A stretch of 64,000 bases of DNA from Aporrectodea caliginosa (lineage: Eukaryota; Annelida; Clitellata; Crassiclitellata; Lumbricidae). The position numbers and the translations under genes were made by a program. The notes beneath the pieces were generated by a model, which was given only the letters and a program-made list of their open reading frames with translations, had not been told where the DNA came from and made no database searches. The DNA is taken from positions 329,001-393,000 of the forward strand of contig JACEVL010000054.1 of the NCBI GenBank assembly GCA_020284085.1, in the 5' to 3' direction. Each line of letters opens with the position of its first letter. The first letter of the stretch is position 1. Below, piece by piece: positions 43,944 through 55,492 of this stretch.

Positions 43944-45087
43944 CTTCAATTTCGCCAATCCAGTTGCCACAACTTTCCTCTAGAATTTCCTCGAGTTCTG
44001 ATTTTCTGAAGCAGAAGCTAAACGATTGAATTCCTCTTTCAATCATAGGTTGGCATTGTTTTTTCAACTCCACCGCTTTAACAGATAGGTCAGAAAATGC
44101 GTGACAGATGTCACTAGGTGATCCTTCAGCCATTATCTTCGAACAGTGAGAATTATAAGTGTCTAACGACGATAAATACGTATCAATATCACCTGTTTCC
44201 ATTTTGATTTCTTTCAATTTGCTTTGTCTCATCGAACATAGGCCTTGTAGAAGGGAAGTTGCATGTTTATCTGTAAGCTGTTTCAGTTTGTCTTTTCTGT
44301 TACCTATGACACATTCTAAGGTTCCAACCTTTCCTTGTATATCTTCCTGCAACTTAAGGAGTTCTGCCTTTTTCGTCTCAGCTTGAGATCTGCACTGGTT
44401 TATCACTTCAGCATTGCTCTCGATCTGTTTTCGGAAGCCATCCACAAATTTGTTGACATGAGAACCTTCGTGTTTAGAATGGTCATCAATGAAGCAGATG
44501 GCGCATACAACTGTTTTGCAATCAGCACAATATACATTCTGAACATTTTGTTCATGCTGCTCACAAACACTTGGTGCTGGATTTGTTATCACAGCTAGGC
44601 CACTTTCATGCTCAGTCATTGGTATTAATCTGTGATGCTTGGTCAATTTTAATTTTCTATGTTGTCTGCAGCATTCTTCGCAAAACTTCTGGTTGCATTC
44701 AACACAGTATGCATCAGCTGCTGGAGTTGCTTTACCTGGTTCTTCGTTATTTTCGTCTAGACATGCGTCGCACACAGCTCTTGGAGATGCTGATTGATCT
44801 GAAACATTTGTTAATTGTATCAGGTTCTCAATGAAGAAATTTTTCGGTAGTCCACAAAATCCTTCTGGTGGAATCTTGAATAGTCGTCTACAGATAGGGC
44901 AAGGCATTTCATCTCCAGGCCCTTTGTTGTTTTTGAGTCCAATCTTGTGGATACATTTCATGCAGAATGTGTGAATGCATGGCAAGGCTTTCGGATCAGT
45001 GTAGACTTCGGTGCATATACAACATGTAGTCATATCGTCGAGCTCTTGCTTTTTAATATTACCATTGTCTGATTCTTTCGCAGCCAT
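43944..45087 (-). CDS. TRIM-like RING/B-box/coiled-coil exon, copy F, with start codon
   Basis: A likely E3 ubiquitin ligase N-terminus of 381 residues up to the GTAAG donor at 43943 (phase 1, after GEIE). The RING is C3HC4: C22, C25, C37, H39, C42, C45, C63, C66. B-box 1 runs about 106-143 (CDAC, YCVEC, CEECC, QH). B-box 2 runs about 175-206 (CEQHE, YCADC, CAIC, DDHSKH). Residues about 210-370 are coiled coil. All metal ligands are present and there are no stops. ATG 45087 is chosen because it opens the frame with MAAKESDNGNIKKQELDD, matching the leader of copy A. Downstream exons in the same sense are 39513-39620, 33093-33197 and the truncated propeller at 31995-32344, so a full-length product with a complete NHL domain is doubtful here. 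Confidence 0.88.
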
Positions 45088-45109
45088 TTTCTAAACTAGA
45101 TGGCACCTA

Positions 45110-45131
45110 AAATCGAAAGCACTTTCGATTT
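45110..45131. promoter_or_regulatory. IRF/ISRE-like palindrome upstream of the copy F start codon
   Basis: Arms AAATCGAAAG and CTTTCGATTT are separated by CA, 23 bases before the ATG. Read in the gene's direction it contains GAAATCGAAAG, which fits the GAAANNGAAA interferon-stimulated response core, in both orientations. It may be core promoter or 5' UTR. Confidence 0.4.
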
Positions 45132-45829
45132 CACTATTGGTGACGATCTAATGGGTCGTTGGCTATCAAACGTACGTGCAGTGAATGCATGCGAAAAGAA
45201 ATTTCGATCGGATAAAAATACCGAACTCTCACAAATAAATCAGTCTATCTGAAGGCAGCTCTCAGATCGATCGAACTAAACATTATGAAATGAAAATGTG
45301 AATATTTATTGTAGGATATATTGATAGACTTAATTCAATTTCGACTGCAGCGATACTCTGCGCCACTAAATATAGGTCAACGTATTGTGTTCTTTATTCA
45401 TCTTTATTCAATAACATTAACAGATTCATTTAGCGCAAGATGTATGTAACGGGTCCTACTATTCAGGATCCCTGGAGTTTGATCTAACGCAACGTTACTA
45501 TGGATAAGCGATTGCCAGCATGTAGGCTCATAGTCATTAATCTAAGATCAATGAACATTGAACAACTGAACACAGTTCTTTGAGATATCGATATAAAATA
45601 TGAAATTGTCTTCTACATTGACACAGGTACCATCATTAGTCAGCAAGTTCCAGTAACTTTAATTTATATTAATATTTTAATTATGCAATTTGTCAGTTAC
45701 TTTGGAAAGTCGTGTATTCATGAATGCTTCAAAGGCTTTCAAAGCTCTGAACAAATTGTGAAACAGCGTGTCAATACACACAATTTTGCTTATAGGCTAG
45801 CCTTAATTATTGTAACTAAGAAGTAACTA

Positions 45830-45960
45830 AATTTAACTAAAATAAAAATCCATTAACTATAACTATAACTAAAAAATAATACTAACTATAGGCCTAACTA
45901 TAACTAAAATTTAAAAAAACATTAACTATTACTGTAACTATGACTAAAATAAAATTTGTA
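45830..45960 (+). repeat. AACTATAACTAAA low-complexity tract
   Basis: Degenerate repeats of AACTAAA/AACTATAACT, similar in composition to the interior of the MITE at 63169-63718 and the TTTAGTT tract at 62110-62290. Confidence 0.6.
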
Positions 45961-46139
45961 AGTAGAATCACACGATTGTGGAAGGCAAGAAGTCTCTAAC
46001 GACTAGAATATGGGGAGTGTTTTAAGCTTCGAAAGGGGTCTGGGCGGAGCCTCAGAAGCCAACGCAATTTTCAGCATTTGATGCCAAACAAATGCAGGAA
46101 ATGTTTGCCTCAAAGTTTTCAGCTATAATTTAAAAAGTA

Positions 46140-47487
46140 GTGTAGGGTGGGGCAGAAAGCCCCCTTTAACCTTTGACACCACCCACTGCTAAGTAGCTTG
46201 GTTTGAAGTCAACCAAAATTGGTGATCATTAGCTTCATCATATACATTATTTAGTAGATATGTTGATTTTTACTAGAGTTGGTCCAATTTTAGAAAAATT
46301 CAATTTTTATTAAACTTGTGTAAACAGACTTCTTGCCCCATATGTGGGGCAAGAAGCCAATGATGGGGCCTTTTGCCCCTTTTGGATTCTTCCAATTTTT
46401 GACACTATCAATGTGGATTCAAACAAGAAGCTGTACATACTTGACACCAGCACTAAAAGTAGCAAAGTAGCCTCGGTGACAAAGAATTAAGAACTGCCAT
46501 GGCTTCTTAAAGGCCAGGGTGTGGCTTCTTTTCAGATTCCTTATCTGATTCCTTGTCTGCCCGAACAGGATTCTTGTCATCCTCAGCTGCTGGATCACAC
46601 GAACCACTACCAAACACAGGATCCATGTTGCCAACACCTGAACTACTGACAGGTCCTGCTTGCTCTTCCATATTGTTAATTTCTCCTTGCTCTCCAGATC
46701 GTTCATTCGTGCTTGCTCTACCAGAATGCTCATTCCTGCTTGGTCTTCCAGATTGTTCATTCCCACTTGCACTTGCAGGTTGTTCATTCCCGCTTGCTCT
46801 TCCAGAATGTATGGTGCCGCTGTAGTTACTAGCTTCAATATGACTGGTTTATTTGTTAATTCAGCTCGTTATTATCAAGGCTGGGTTGCAACAGCTTTTG
46901 GGTAGTCAATACAGGCCTATACTTATGATAGGCTATAGAAACATTACATATTACATTGCACAATGCAAGGACAATCGTATAATTATATCTCATTACAGAT
47001 TAGCTTAAAATATATATTGAAATTAATAACATTGATTGATGAAATATTTGTTTGCACCTTAAATGGGGAAAACGCCCCGGGAGGCATTTTTCTCACACGG
47101 CGTCGGAGGCATTTTGCCCCATCTGCAGTAGTCTGTTATTACTGTTTGTGGTGGGCCATTGTTAAAATAAAGAGACAGTTTTAAGCTATATTTTTGCTTT
47201 ACACTTATGTCGCTAAATATTGACATAAAGCTCATACTGACCTCTTAAATATTAAATAAGTTAAAGCTGAATGAATTGTATAACAGAGTTAGAAAACATA
47301 CACGAAAAACAAACTTTAATTAGCTGTCTTCCATCGCAAACAGAAATGGGTCACATTTGAACTAATTATAGTTCACTATGGCATCCGCTGTCATGGGCAG
47401 TTATCAAATAACCCAGAAATTCGCCGACTGGAAAGATATTCAGAGGGGGCGTATTTCCCACACTAGGCGTCATGCCCCAACCTACCC
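46140..47487. mobile_element. 1.35-kb TIR transposon at a TA target
   Basis: The ends align as GKGTAGGKTGGGGCA inverted (left from 46140, right ending 47487), with TA at 46138-46139 and 47488-47489. The unoccupied paralogous site at about 51791-51800 reads AAAAAGTACCTAAA with one TA. The interior has many GGGGCA/TGCCCC motifs, and a minus-strand coding remnant is at 46507-46848. A TA target is used by Tc1/mariner-like and a few other superfamilies, but no DDE core is seen. Confidence 0.75.
46507..46848 (-). CDS. ORF with ten-residue repeats inside the TA-flanked transposon
   Basis: An open minus frame of about 113 codons without a clear start, preceded by a possible AG acceptor. It reads SNYSGTIHSGRASGNEQP, then repeats of the form SG-R-x-S-x-NE (ASASGNEQSGRPSRNEHSGR), encoded by 30-bp tandem units at about 46690-46815. 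An acidic tail, AAEDDKNPVRADKESDKESE, leads to the stop at 46509-46507. The alternative frame (IWKSKQD...) also lacks stops because of the repeat. It looks like the disordered end of a transposon protein. Function unknown. Confidence 0.35.
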   Translation of the reverse strand, partial: TSHIEASNYSGTIHSGRASGNEQPASASGNEQSGRPSRNEHSGRASTNERSGEQGEINNMEEQAGPVSSSGVGNMDPVFGSGSCDPAAEDDKNPVRADKESDKESEKKPHPGL

Positions 47488-47972
47488 TACCTAAATAATT
47501 TCGATCTGTGAAAATTTTTTGACTATATCTCATTGTAGGCTAGTGTAGAAATGGTCGGCTATACATTGTCTGTGCCGTCTACTCTGCGTGCCTTTGTCTA
47601 TTTGTATCTGTTGATGTATCTCCAAGTAGCTCTCGCTTGTGCGCATCAAATGAAGTAGACACTGCTAATTAACCATGCCGACAATTATATAAATCGTTCG
47701 GCAGCTGGAATAACTCTGCGTAGCGCCGATTGTTTTCAGGCAGCAAATCTAATTCTAAACAGTCAAGCAACGAAGTAAGTTCAGGGCATTGTTTTAGCGC
47801 GTTGACAATGTCAAGGCCAACGGAAGTCGCAATGTCATTAGCTCAAGTTCGGTTTTCGAAGTGACTAGTTGATCATAAGTCTTTGGCAGAGGGCGTTGAT
47901 GGCGAAAGGGACTCTGTAGTCGAAGGTGAATGCTGCAACGGTTGATCAGGCCGAGTCAGCGGAGGAAGTCGT

Positions 47973-49244
47973 GTAGATAATATACCCCGCAGTCGATCGA
48001 GTCGAGTGCATATGATCGACTTGGCTCGGACGACGATCGACTCCTTCGTCGACTCGCCGACCTTTCGACGACTCGATCGACTTGGCTCGGACGACGATCG
48101 ACCTGATCGACTTCGTCGACTTGGACTGTAGTCCCTTGGCTAAAATTGCTGACGACTGTTGCATTCTTATATTCCAGTACCTAAATAACTCACCAATTTC
48201 AATTGCACCCTCTTCTTCAAACTGTCAAACTGTAATTGAACTGATTAGTAGCATTTCATAATGATATCGTGTGTGCCTGTGGTTGACTTGTAAGGATTAA
48301 ATTAAGCCTCGCCTAATCCCTCGACTTGATCAGGTAGGCAGCTAGACTACAGTGGAATCTTCTACAGTAAGGTACAGAAATTAGTGCCAGCTCAAACGGC
48401 AGTAGAGGAACTAGAGGACGCGTAATGTACTATAGATATATATTAAATTCCTCTCTTAGGCGCTATATAAATCTTCGTAATAAATTAGAGTTAGTTCAAG
48501 AAACTTGAAACTGCTCACGATTCCTGAAGTAAGTTAGAGGTTCAGGCTTGGAACCTCTTGGAGGGTTCTTTCACAGTTCAGCATATGCTCCAGATTATAG
48601 ACATACAAAATTTAATGCTCCAAATCGTCTAAAATTGCAAGTATTTTTCCACGAATCCACATGACACTAATTGTATTTCATTTTCTGATATTTCCAATCC
48701 GGAAGGCAGCAATGTAGATTTTTGTTTTGAAAAAGGTAGGGCGACTACATGTAGGTCAAATATATGAATCGTGGGCTGCAGCTGCGGCTCCCATTAATAC
48801 TCACTGTAGAGTGGACCAAAATGCTACCACACATCCGAGTGAGAAGTCGACGCATTCAGTCTTGTTCTAAAGTACAGACTTTCGAACGTTTTGAGATCAT
48901 CGTTACTGACTACAGAGCTAAAAATTTCCTGTAACTACGGCATTGTTAATGCATCTTAATCGCTCAAATTTTCACCGTAAAACTGTGAAAAAGTAGGCTG
49001 TCTCTATAACTTCCGCTAATAAGAAAGCGCTGAAGTTCATATTACATGATTGTAGGTTCATACGGTAGTTGTGTGTTTACACAGAATTACGTTATTATAT
49101 CATAAGGTCTGTCGTTTTGTGAAAAAAGTAAGTGAAATATTTCAGAGTCGAGTGGAGTCCAGGAAACAACGATCGATTCGACTTAGCCGAGTTTATGATC
49201 GACTCGATCGATCGACTCGATCGGCTGCGGGGCATAGTAGATAT
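47973..49244. mobile_element. Foldback element 4 with GATCGA-rich arms
   Basis: The element 47981-49236 starts TATACCCCGCAGTCGATCGA and ends with the inverse of TATGCCCCGCAGCCGATCGA. The flanks are GTAGATAA (47973-47980) and GTAGATAT (49237-49244), a duplication with one mismatch. The left arm repeats GATCGACTTGGCTCGGACGA twice (about 48016 and 48068). The right arm (49150-49236) is GATCGA/GACTCGA-rich. The middle has a partial LINE 3' end (48450-48490) and no recognisable gene. Confidence 0.7.
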
Positions 49245-50541
49245 CGCGATGGCGAAACTCATCGGCTGAAGCGAAAAGGTCTAGAAAACTCGAATCGTAG
49301 AAACAGTAATCGGATATAGGCGTTTCCGATCTGTTGTTGTTGGCTGAGACGCGTTGATGCCGAGACGTTAGGATTGGCGTCTGGCAATGTCGGTTTGACG
49401 CGAAGAAGACTTGCGAGAGAATGCTGGGATTTTCTGTGCCCAGTCCTCATGGTGAAGTAAGTACGTACGCAGTGACTGTAACGATGACGACCAGCGTCCT
49501 TTCATTTCAATTGGCTAGTAGACTACGGTTGACGGTGAGATGAATACACTTTCGACAGTATAGTGTTTTGTCGTGTGCGACGTTGTAGACGTCAGGTGAT
49601 TGATGAATACAGCACTGGGGAACGAGGAGATCCCAGTACTAATGACTCAGTGGTTGGTTGAGATTACTGATGACACTTTCGCGAAGAGGAAGCGGCGCTG
49701 GCACACGGATTCAGGAATACGAAGGAAGGTCTGACTCTGTTGGTGACTCGTAGCGGAGGAGAGTGGTGATGAAGGAAGAGGAGGTCGCTGAGTTGGGTGG
49801 AGAGAAGTTGGATGATGAGCTAACGACGAAGTGCTTAGGGCTTGGGGAAGGTACTGTAAAGCTTAAGTTCTCGTCCACTTAGTCAACTTATTAACAACAG
49901 ATGACTGTTCTATCTGATTATTGACAGTAGCATGAGTAAAAGTGATAATCAAATCTCAAGGCAGACATATAGCAATGTTTATGAAATGCAGAGTATTATG
50001 CACTAGAATACGAAAGTAATATGCTTCAAATATAATGGCGTAGGCCTAATATAAATGAAGTAAGCTTAACCAATCAACCTGTTGACAAACACAAACTGAA
50101 ATGCAATGTAAACACACTTGTGGGTCTGATTAAGAAAGGGCCTTTGAGCAATAATAGGTGAAATAAATTGGATAGCTGAGTTCAGCTGTTAGTCAAACAT
50201 CGAATCTGAAATCGTAGAATTTTGAGGCAACGTCCAATAAAATGTTGGAGAATTTGAGAATTTTATTTTTGAATTGGGGGATTTGTACAGCGTAATTCAT
50301 ACGTAAAACAGTAAAATCATTGTCCTCTCCATGCAAACGATCGCAACTGTAAGTTTAACGAATCTACAAGGTCTACTCTGTGATAGATCCATGCCCCTCA
50401 AAAATGAAATGAAATGCAATAAGTTGAATGATTAACTCTAAGTAAAAAAGAAATTAACTCTAAGTAAAAAAGAAAAAATGAAAGCAAATTACCTCTGGTT
50501 TAGAGGAAAATGTTCTAAAAATTTTAATAAATCATTTCAAA
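49245..50541. other. Non-coding stretch
   Basis: No supported gene. A 24-bp tandem duplication (ATTAACTCTAAGTAAAAAAG and A-run) is at about 50430-50477. Confidence 0.45.
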
Positions 50542-51411
50542 TCAAAAAATTAAAATTTGTCCGTCTGTGAATATCCTCTTTTCAGAGTCCCATGTGTTAT
50601 CAGCCACAAGAACTCGATCATTCGACTCATCCAGAAGAACTCTTAATGGGTCTCGTAATCTGTATTTTTCTGCTTTTGAGAGAATTGTTTCTTAATTTCC
50701 AAATCTGGATCCAATAACAAAATTCGATGGTTCCATCGATCAGCGACCATCACAAATCCATTTCCATCGACGGCCAAATGCAATGGAGAATTCATTTGTT
50801 CAATGGTGGATCCACATTTTCCGCCGAATGACTTCTTTAGCTTTCCGTCCGCATCCACCACACACACTCTTTGCAGTTCATCATCATCATAACCATGACT
50901 GACCACGAAATGACCATTGATCTAGCATGCCTTGGATGACGAATATCTGCCTCTGATAATAGATTTATTTCACGGATCAAGTTTCCATTTGGCGAATATT
51001 CATTTAATTTATTTTTCTCATAAACAGTTAAAATGACATTCGCTTCATCTGTTACAAATAGACCCCATCCATAACCGTCTCCTGTTGACCATTTCTGTAT
51101 TAATTTTCCATTTGGATCAACTCTCAAAACCTCCTTTGACTGACCGATGTCTTTTTTATCGACGACGTAGAGACATTTATATCTGTTACACGATACTATG
51201 TCCCTTGGATCAGTTAATTCCTTCAGATTCCATCGACGACTGAAAATGAATTTCATCGTATCGTAAACTTCAACTTCTGAACTCGTTTGACTTAGAACAA
51301 ACAATTCTTTGTCTAAAATCGTCAATCCAAAGATCGGTTTCTTTCCTTCTTTCGCGGCTTTTGTTCTGATCGTCTGAACTAAGACTGGATCCGATTTGAA
51401 TCGAAGTTTAT
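50542..51411 (-). pseudogene. NHL-like propeller exon, copy E, twice frameshifted
   Basis: Minus strand after acceptor TGTTCAG (51414-51412): DKLRFKSDPVLVQTIRTKAA, LTILDKELFVLSQTSSEVEV, EVLRVDPNGKLIQKWSTGD, NKLNEYSPNGNLIREI, HPRHA. A 7-base deletion near 50921-50927 (TAAAACT missing relative to copies A and C) shifts the frame, after which SWSVMVMMM should read NGHFVVSHGYDDDE. The second frame gives CVVDADGKLKKSFGGKCGST, AVDGNGFVMVADRWNHRILL. A 1-base deletion near 50690 then shifts it again, and RLRDPLRVLLDESND and VLVADNTWDSEKR follow in the third frame. The rest of the propeller is conserved, so the inactivation is recent or partly sequencing error. No RING or coiled-coil exon is seen upstream. 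Confidence 0.8.
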
Positions 51412-51499
51412 CTGAACATAAAAACGAAATAGATCGTTAATTATTTGATAACGTAGTTTATATGAGTTTGCCCAGTGCTTAAAGTGTAAAAAAAGAAGT

Positions 51500-51840
51500 G
51501 CCTGGACGCCCCTTACCAGGGGCGAACCACGTACGGTCCCGAAGTTGGGGGGACGTACTAGAATGTCTGAGTGGGGGGGTGGAATTGCGAGCGCCGAAGG
51601 CGCGAAGCTGCGATTGCCAAAGGCAAGAAGCCCCTAACGACTAGGGGTATGGGGAGCGTCGTAAGCTCCCCATCGGGATATGGGACGGAGCCCCAGAAGC
51701 CGACGCAATTTTGAGGATATGATGTTAAAATGGAGTACATTTTGGGCTTTAATTTACCTCAAATTTTTCACCAATGATTTCGATATAAAAAGTACCTAAA
51801 ACATCTAGATCTGTGAAAAGTTTGACTTTATTATATGAAT
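51500..51840 (+). repeat. Intact copy of the interspersed repeat split at 46 kb
   Basis: It begins near the GTGCCTGGACGCC motif at 51499 and carries GCGCCGAAGGCGC and GGGGAGCGTCGTAAGCTCCCC hairpins, then the AAAAAGTACCTAAA site that is empty here. The GCCTGGACGCC motif recurs in the palindromic block at 53.7 kb. Confidence 0.6.
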
Positions 51841-53460
51841 AAACTGGACGTGACAAGGGTTTAAGAGAATTGAACGGAAAAGAGTAGAATAAGCTCTAGA
51901 ACAGTGTTTGTCAAAACTAGGAAAATCGGCAGGGAGGAAGCCTGAACAGGTAAATTTTCTCAGAATACCGTTAAGGCGTTTATGTTCCCCTACAGTGGCA
52001 AATCCCCACCAAACAGAGGAGGCATAATTATTTAAAGTAGACGTGCAGGGGTAGTAGCCCTAACAACGTTTCATGCATTTTGATAAACAAAACAGCCCAC
52101 TCGATAATCGATAGCCGGTTTTCATTCTGACCATAAGGAAGATTAGGCTGAAGCTCTTAAAATCCTGGCATATTTATCTTGACACCGGTCGCATTTTATA
52201 TGAAATATATTTCACTGAACAATGTGAACATCAAGAGAATATAGGTCTATGTCAGGCATGGGCAACTTCTTTTAACAGAGGGTCACCCTTATATTTTAAG
52301 GGCAGTTCAAGGGTCGTATGCCAATCTCGGGCTAATTTTTGCAGATTTGTTGCCCCAGATAAAACAATATTAATTTTAACTAATTATTGTAGAATAACCG
52401 CTAAAGTACATGAAGATGAATTTGAGGTCATATTGTGGATAGGCCATCATTTTAAGTTCATTAGGTTAATGATTTAATTAAACATAATAGTTCGATAGTC
52501 AATTCACATAATGTAGTGGCCTACATGTATCTTCAAGTTTGTGATAGTATTTATGGCTCGAAGATGCCTAGGTTAGCTTACTTAAACCAGCATTATTAAA
52601 TTACTAACTAATATTTCTAATTTTATGACCTATAACTAACCACCCCTCCCAAAACTTGTTCTCAGGTGTCCGTATTTACTGCACTTGAGTTAGAAACTTA
52701 TTAGCGGCCAGTCATGGCCATCTAATAACTATAATTACTAATTTTACTACTAGTCTACATACATTTCTTTTATATTCTACCGAACGGACGGCGTTAGAGC
52801 GTCCTACGTGATTTTTTAATTGGCAAAAAATAACATATTTATAAATATTCATAACTTCTTAAATTTTACACCAATCTATTTACCTTTTTCAGTAGGCCTA
52901 CATGATCTCTTCCAGAACGAAAACAAGTCTGCCCCAGGTGGGGCAACTGATCTTTTCAATTGTTTCGTCGATGATCCACCATACATCATTCGCTAGCAGA
53001 CTAACTGTAGTAACTAGAACAACACTACACGTTTCGTCGTTTCGCAACTTGAATTACAACTTCAGTTAGATTTTATACGTGCTATGCAGTCTAGGGTAGT
53101 ACCAGTGGCCTGGAAGTATTTTAAAGTTGTGTGAGCCAACCTCAACAAAGTACAGACCTAAGGTGGATAAAATTATATGTCTACATTGTCATTATATGGA
53201 GTGGCGTAACTTGGTATTTTCTTGCCCGGGCAACAACTGCAATCGGATATTAAACAACAAAATTAAAAACACATTCAATGATTTGATTAATTCCATTCCA
53301 TAGATGCCTTCAGCCCACCCAGACCTATACGGCAAAGTTGCGAGCGCATCACTGGAAGGGAATCTTTTATACTGGAACATTATACGGGCGTTTACCATAC
53401 CCAAATATAGCTTAAAATTATAATTAATGAGTGTGGGGGTTTCAGAGACAGGAGAGACAC
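51841..53460. other. Non-coding stretch with single hAT-like ends
   Basis: CAGGCATGGGCAACTTCTTT at 52256 and AGTGGCGTAACTTGGTATTT at 53202 resemble hAT termini. No partners were found. No gene seen. Confidence 0.35.
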
Positions 53461-53477
53461 GACACCATAGAGAAAAA

Positions 53478-53630
53478 GACAGACAGACAGACAGACAGAG
53501 ACAGAAAGTAAGGTTTAAGAGATACATGAGAGACCAGAGAGAGATATACTCAGACAGAGAAAGAGGTTTAAGGGATAGGACAGATAGATCATAGACCAGA
53601 GATAGACAGAGACAGAGAGACATAAACAGA
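53478..53630 (+). repeat. ACAG/GAGA low-complexity tract
   Basis: ACAG tetranucleotides at 53480-53502, then degenerate AGAGACAGA-rich sequence to about 53630. Confidence 0.8.
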
Positions 53631-53711
53631 ATACATTATAGGTGTGTCATTTCTTTGGTTTTGTTTCACAAAGGCTATTCTGTTATACACGTCGTAGAGG
53701 AATTAGTCTGT

Positions 53712-53821
53712 TGCATGGACGCTGCATGGACGGCGTCCAGGCTGTGCTGGCCTAATAAGTGGCAGGACGGCGTCCAGCCTTGAAAATAAGTGCCTGGACG
53801 CCGTCGATGACCGTCCATGCA
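53712..53821. repeat. Palindromic block of GGACGGCGTCCAG units
   Basis: GGACGGCGTCCAG occurs at 53728 and 53765, its inverse CTGGACGCCGTC at 53794, and the outer arms TGCATGGACG (53712, 53723) and CGTCCATGCA (53811) close the structure. A strong hairpin is expected. It is a small MITE or satellite-like block, followed at 53853 by another CAGTGGCGTAACTAGAG hAT-like end. Confidence 0.6.
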
Positions 53822-54619
53822 CACTTTAAGCCCTGAGTTTGCCTGAAACCAAGCAGTGGCGTAACTAGAGTCAAAATAGAACACGGGCAGCTGCGCAGAC
53901 CAACTCAACATTAATCAGCATCACAACGTAAACCGATATTTCTACGTAAACGTTTGTCAACAGCCACAGATTTAGAACTTATATTAGGTCAAACAGATAC
54001 TAAGATGAAGTGAGAAGTCAGTTTACAGGAAGCATTCGCTCAAAACAACGGAAGTAACTTGCAATAACTGCAAGGACCACTGGCATAATTGATTGCCGTG
54101 AACAATAACGCAGTCTTGTTTCATGTTGATATAGCTGCATGCTTTTAGATTTCGCTACAACTATGGACTAATTTATAGGCCATTGTTACAAATGAAGCAC
54201 CATTATGTTTAAAATGTTCTTGGACACATAGATCAGTTTCAAAACACACATAATCTTATATTTGTTTATCTAAAAAGTAAAAAAAATGTACGCAATAATA
54301 TAAAATATCGCTAAATATCGGTTCCGTTGTTAAAAATTATTTAATTTCGAGTTGCGTTCACATAATGTACAACTCAATATACCATTCTGTTAAGAAATGA
54401 ATGCTGAATCTATTGCTGTATAACAAGATAGAGGAGATATGGAACAATTTACATATGATTTCTTTACTATGCATTCTACAAGATCAATTTGAACAAATAA
54501 ATTTTGAAAAAAGTATTCATCTTAAAAGTTTAAAAACTTGCATCAAATTTCGCCCTTCGTCTTCATAAATCAGAAGTGGAATAATCTGCGCAGACCTCTT
54601 TCATTACAGAGAAATAAAA

Positions 54620-54805
54620 ATCAAACTCCGTCGAAAGTGTCATTTGTCGTCAGCCACGAACAGTCGAAAACTTAACTCGTACAGAAATATCCTCACATGA
54701 AATCGTATTCTGTGTTTTAGTTTGGAGAGAATGTCTCTTTCAAATTTTGATTGTTTCTGAATCAAATAACAAAACTCGATGGTTCAATCGATTAGTCACC
54801 ATCAT
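54620..54805 (-). pseudogene. Relic of an NHL-like propeller exon
   Basis: The minus strand reads MMVTNRLNHRVLLFDSETIK, matching the VMVADQMNHRVLLLNS blade of copy C. After several stops and shifts come pieces corresponding to the FVADN and DGVILIF C-terminus (54655-54620). It is the oldest copy of the family in the window, with no other exon around it. Confidence 0.65.
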
Positions 54806-54999
54806 GTATTGCAGGCTGTCTGTTCTGTTAGTAGTTAAGATTTATGTCTTCTGTGATTTGTGTTCGTGTGAATTGTTTCAATTGCATAACTGTACACTGT
54901 AACCGGTTGCGGTTTGTCAACCGGATTGTTTCAATAAAGAAAATATTATCATGAGTATAATTCCATTTACGGCCAAAACTTTGGAATTAATATAATAAC

Positions 55000-55200
55000 G
55001 ATAATGATAATTATAATGATAGTAGTCTAATGATGCTGATGTTGACGATGATGATGATGCCGATGACGATGCGGGTGATGATGCCGATGACGATTATGAC
55101 GACGATGATGATGATGGTGATGATGACAACAAAAATAATAACAAAATACTGTGACAATAATAATGATAACGATAATAATAAAAATAATATTAACTTAAGC
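55000..55200 (+). repeat. GAT/AAT trinucleotide tract
   Basis: GATGAT/GACGAT units and flanking AATAAT units, imperfect. Any open frames here are simple-sequence artefacts. Confidence 0.85.
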
Positions 55201-55492
55201 ATAAAATTTTAAGTTGTATCCATGATCATCATTATCTTCATAAACGACCAACCATGCCACTGATCTCATAATTTAAGTACATTGCACTTCAGTTTATAAT
55301 AGATCCTTATTTGGATTTCGAGGATATATTGAATAGGAATAATTATTTATTGTTATTGATAATTTAACTTTTGCATAAATGTACTTAAGGCACCCTGCAG
55401 CGTAGCAATATTTCCACATCTCAAAGGCGCGTCAATCTCCTAATTTCTATAAAGTATAGAATTTCTCACTAGTAAAAATAACAAAAAAGATA

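Larger units (their letters stand above)
45972..47545 (+). repeat. Interspersed repeat split by a TA-flanked transposon
   Basis: 45972-46139 and 47488-47545 together match 51590-51835. Shared text includes GGCAAGAAG, CTAACGACTAG, ATGGGGAG, GCAATTTT, AAAAAGTA and ATCTGTGAAAA. The repeat has no coding sequence. Confidence 0.7.

Noticed and set aside
48000..48130. GATCGACTTGG repeats considered as a CRISPR or restriction-like array
   Set aside because: Eukaryotic context, no spacers of regular length, and the repeats are the arm of an inverted-end element.
55011..55212. Met/Thr- and Ile/Val-rich frames
   Set aside because: They are simple-sequence artefacts of the GAT/AAT tract.
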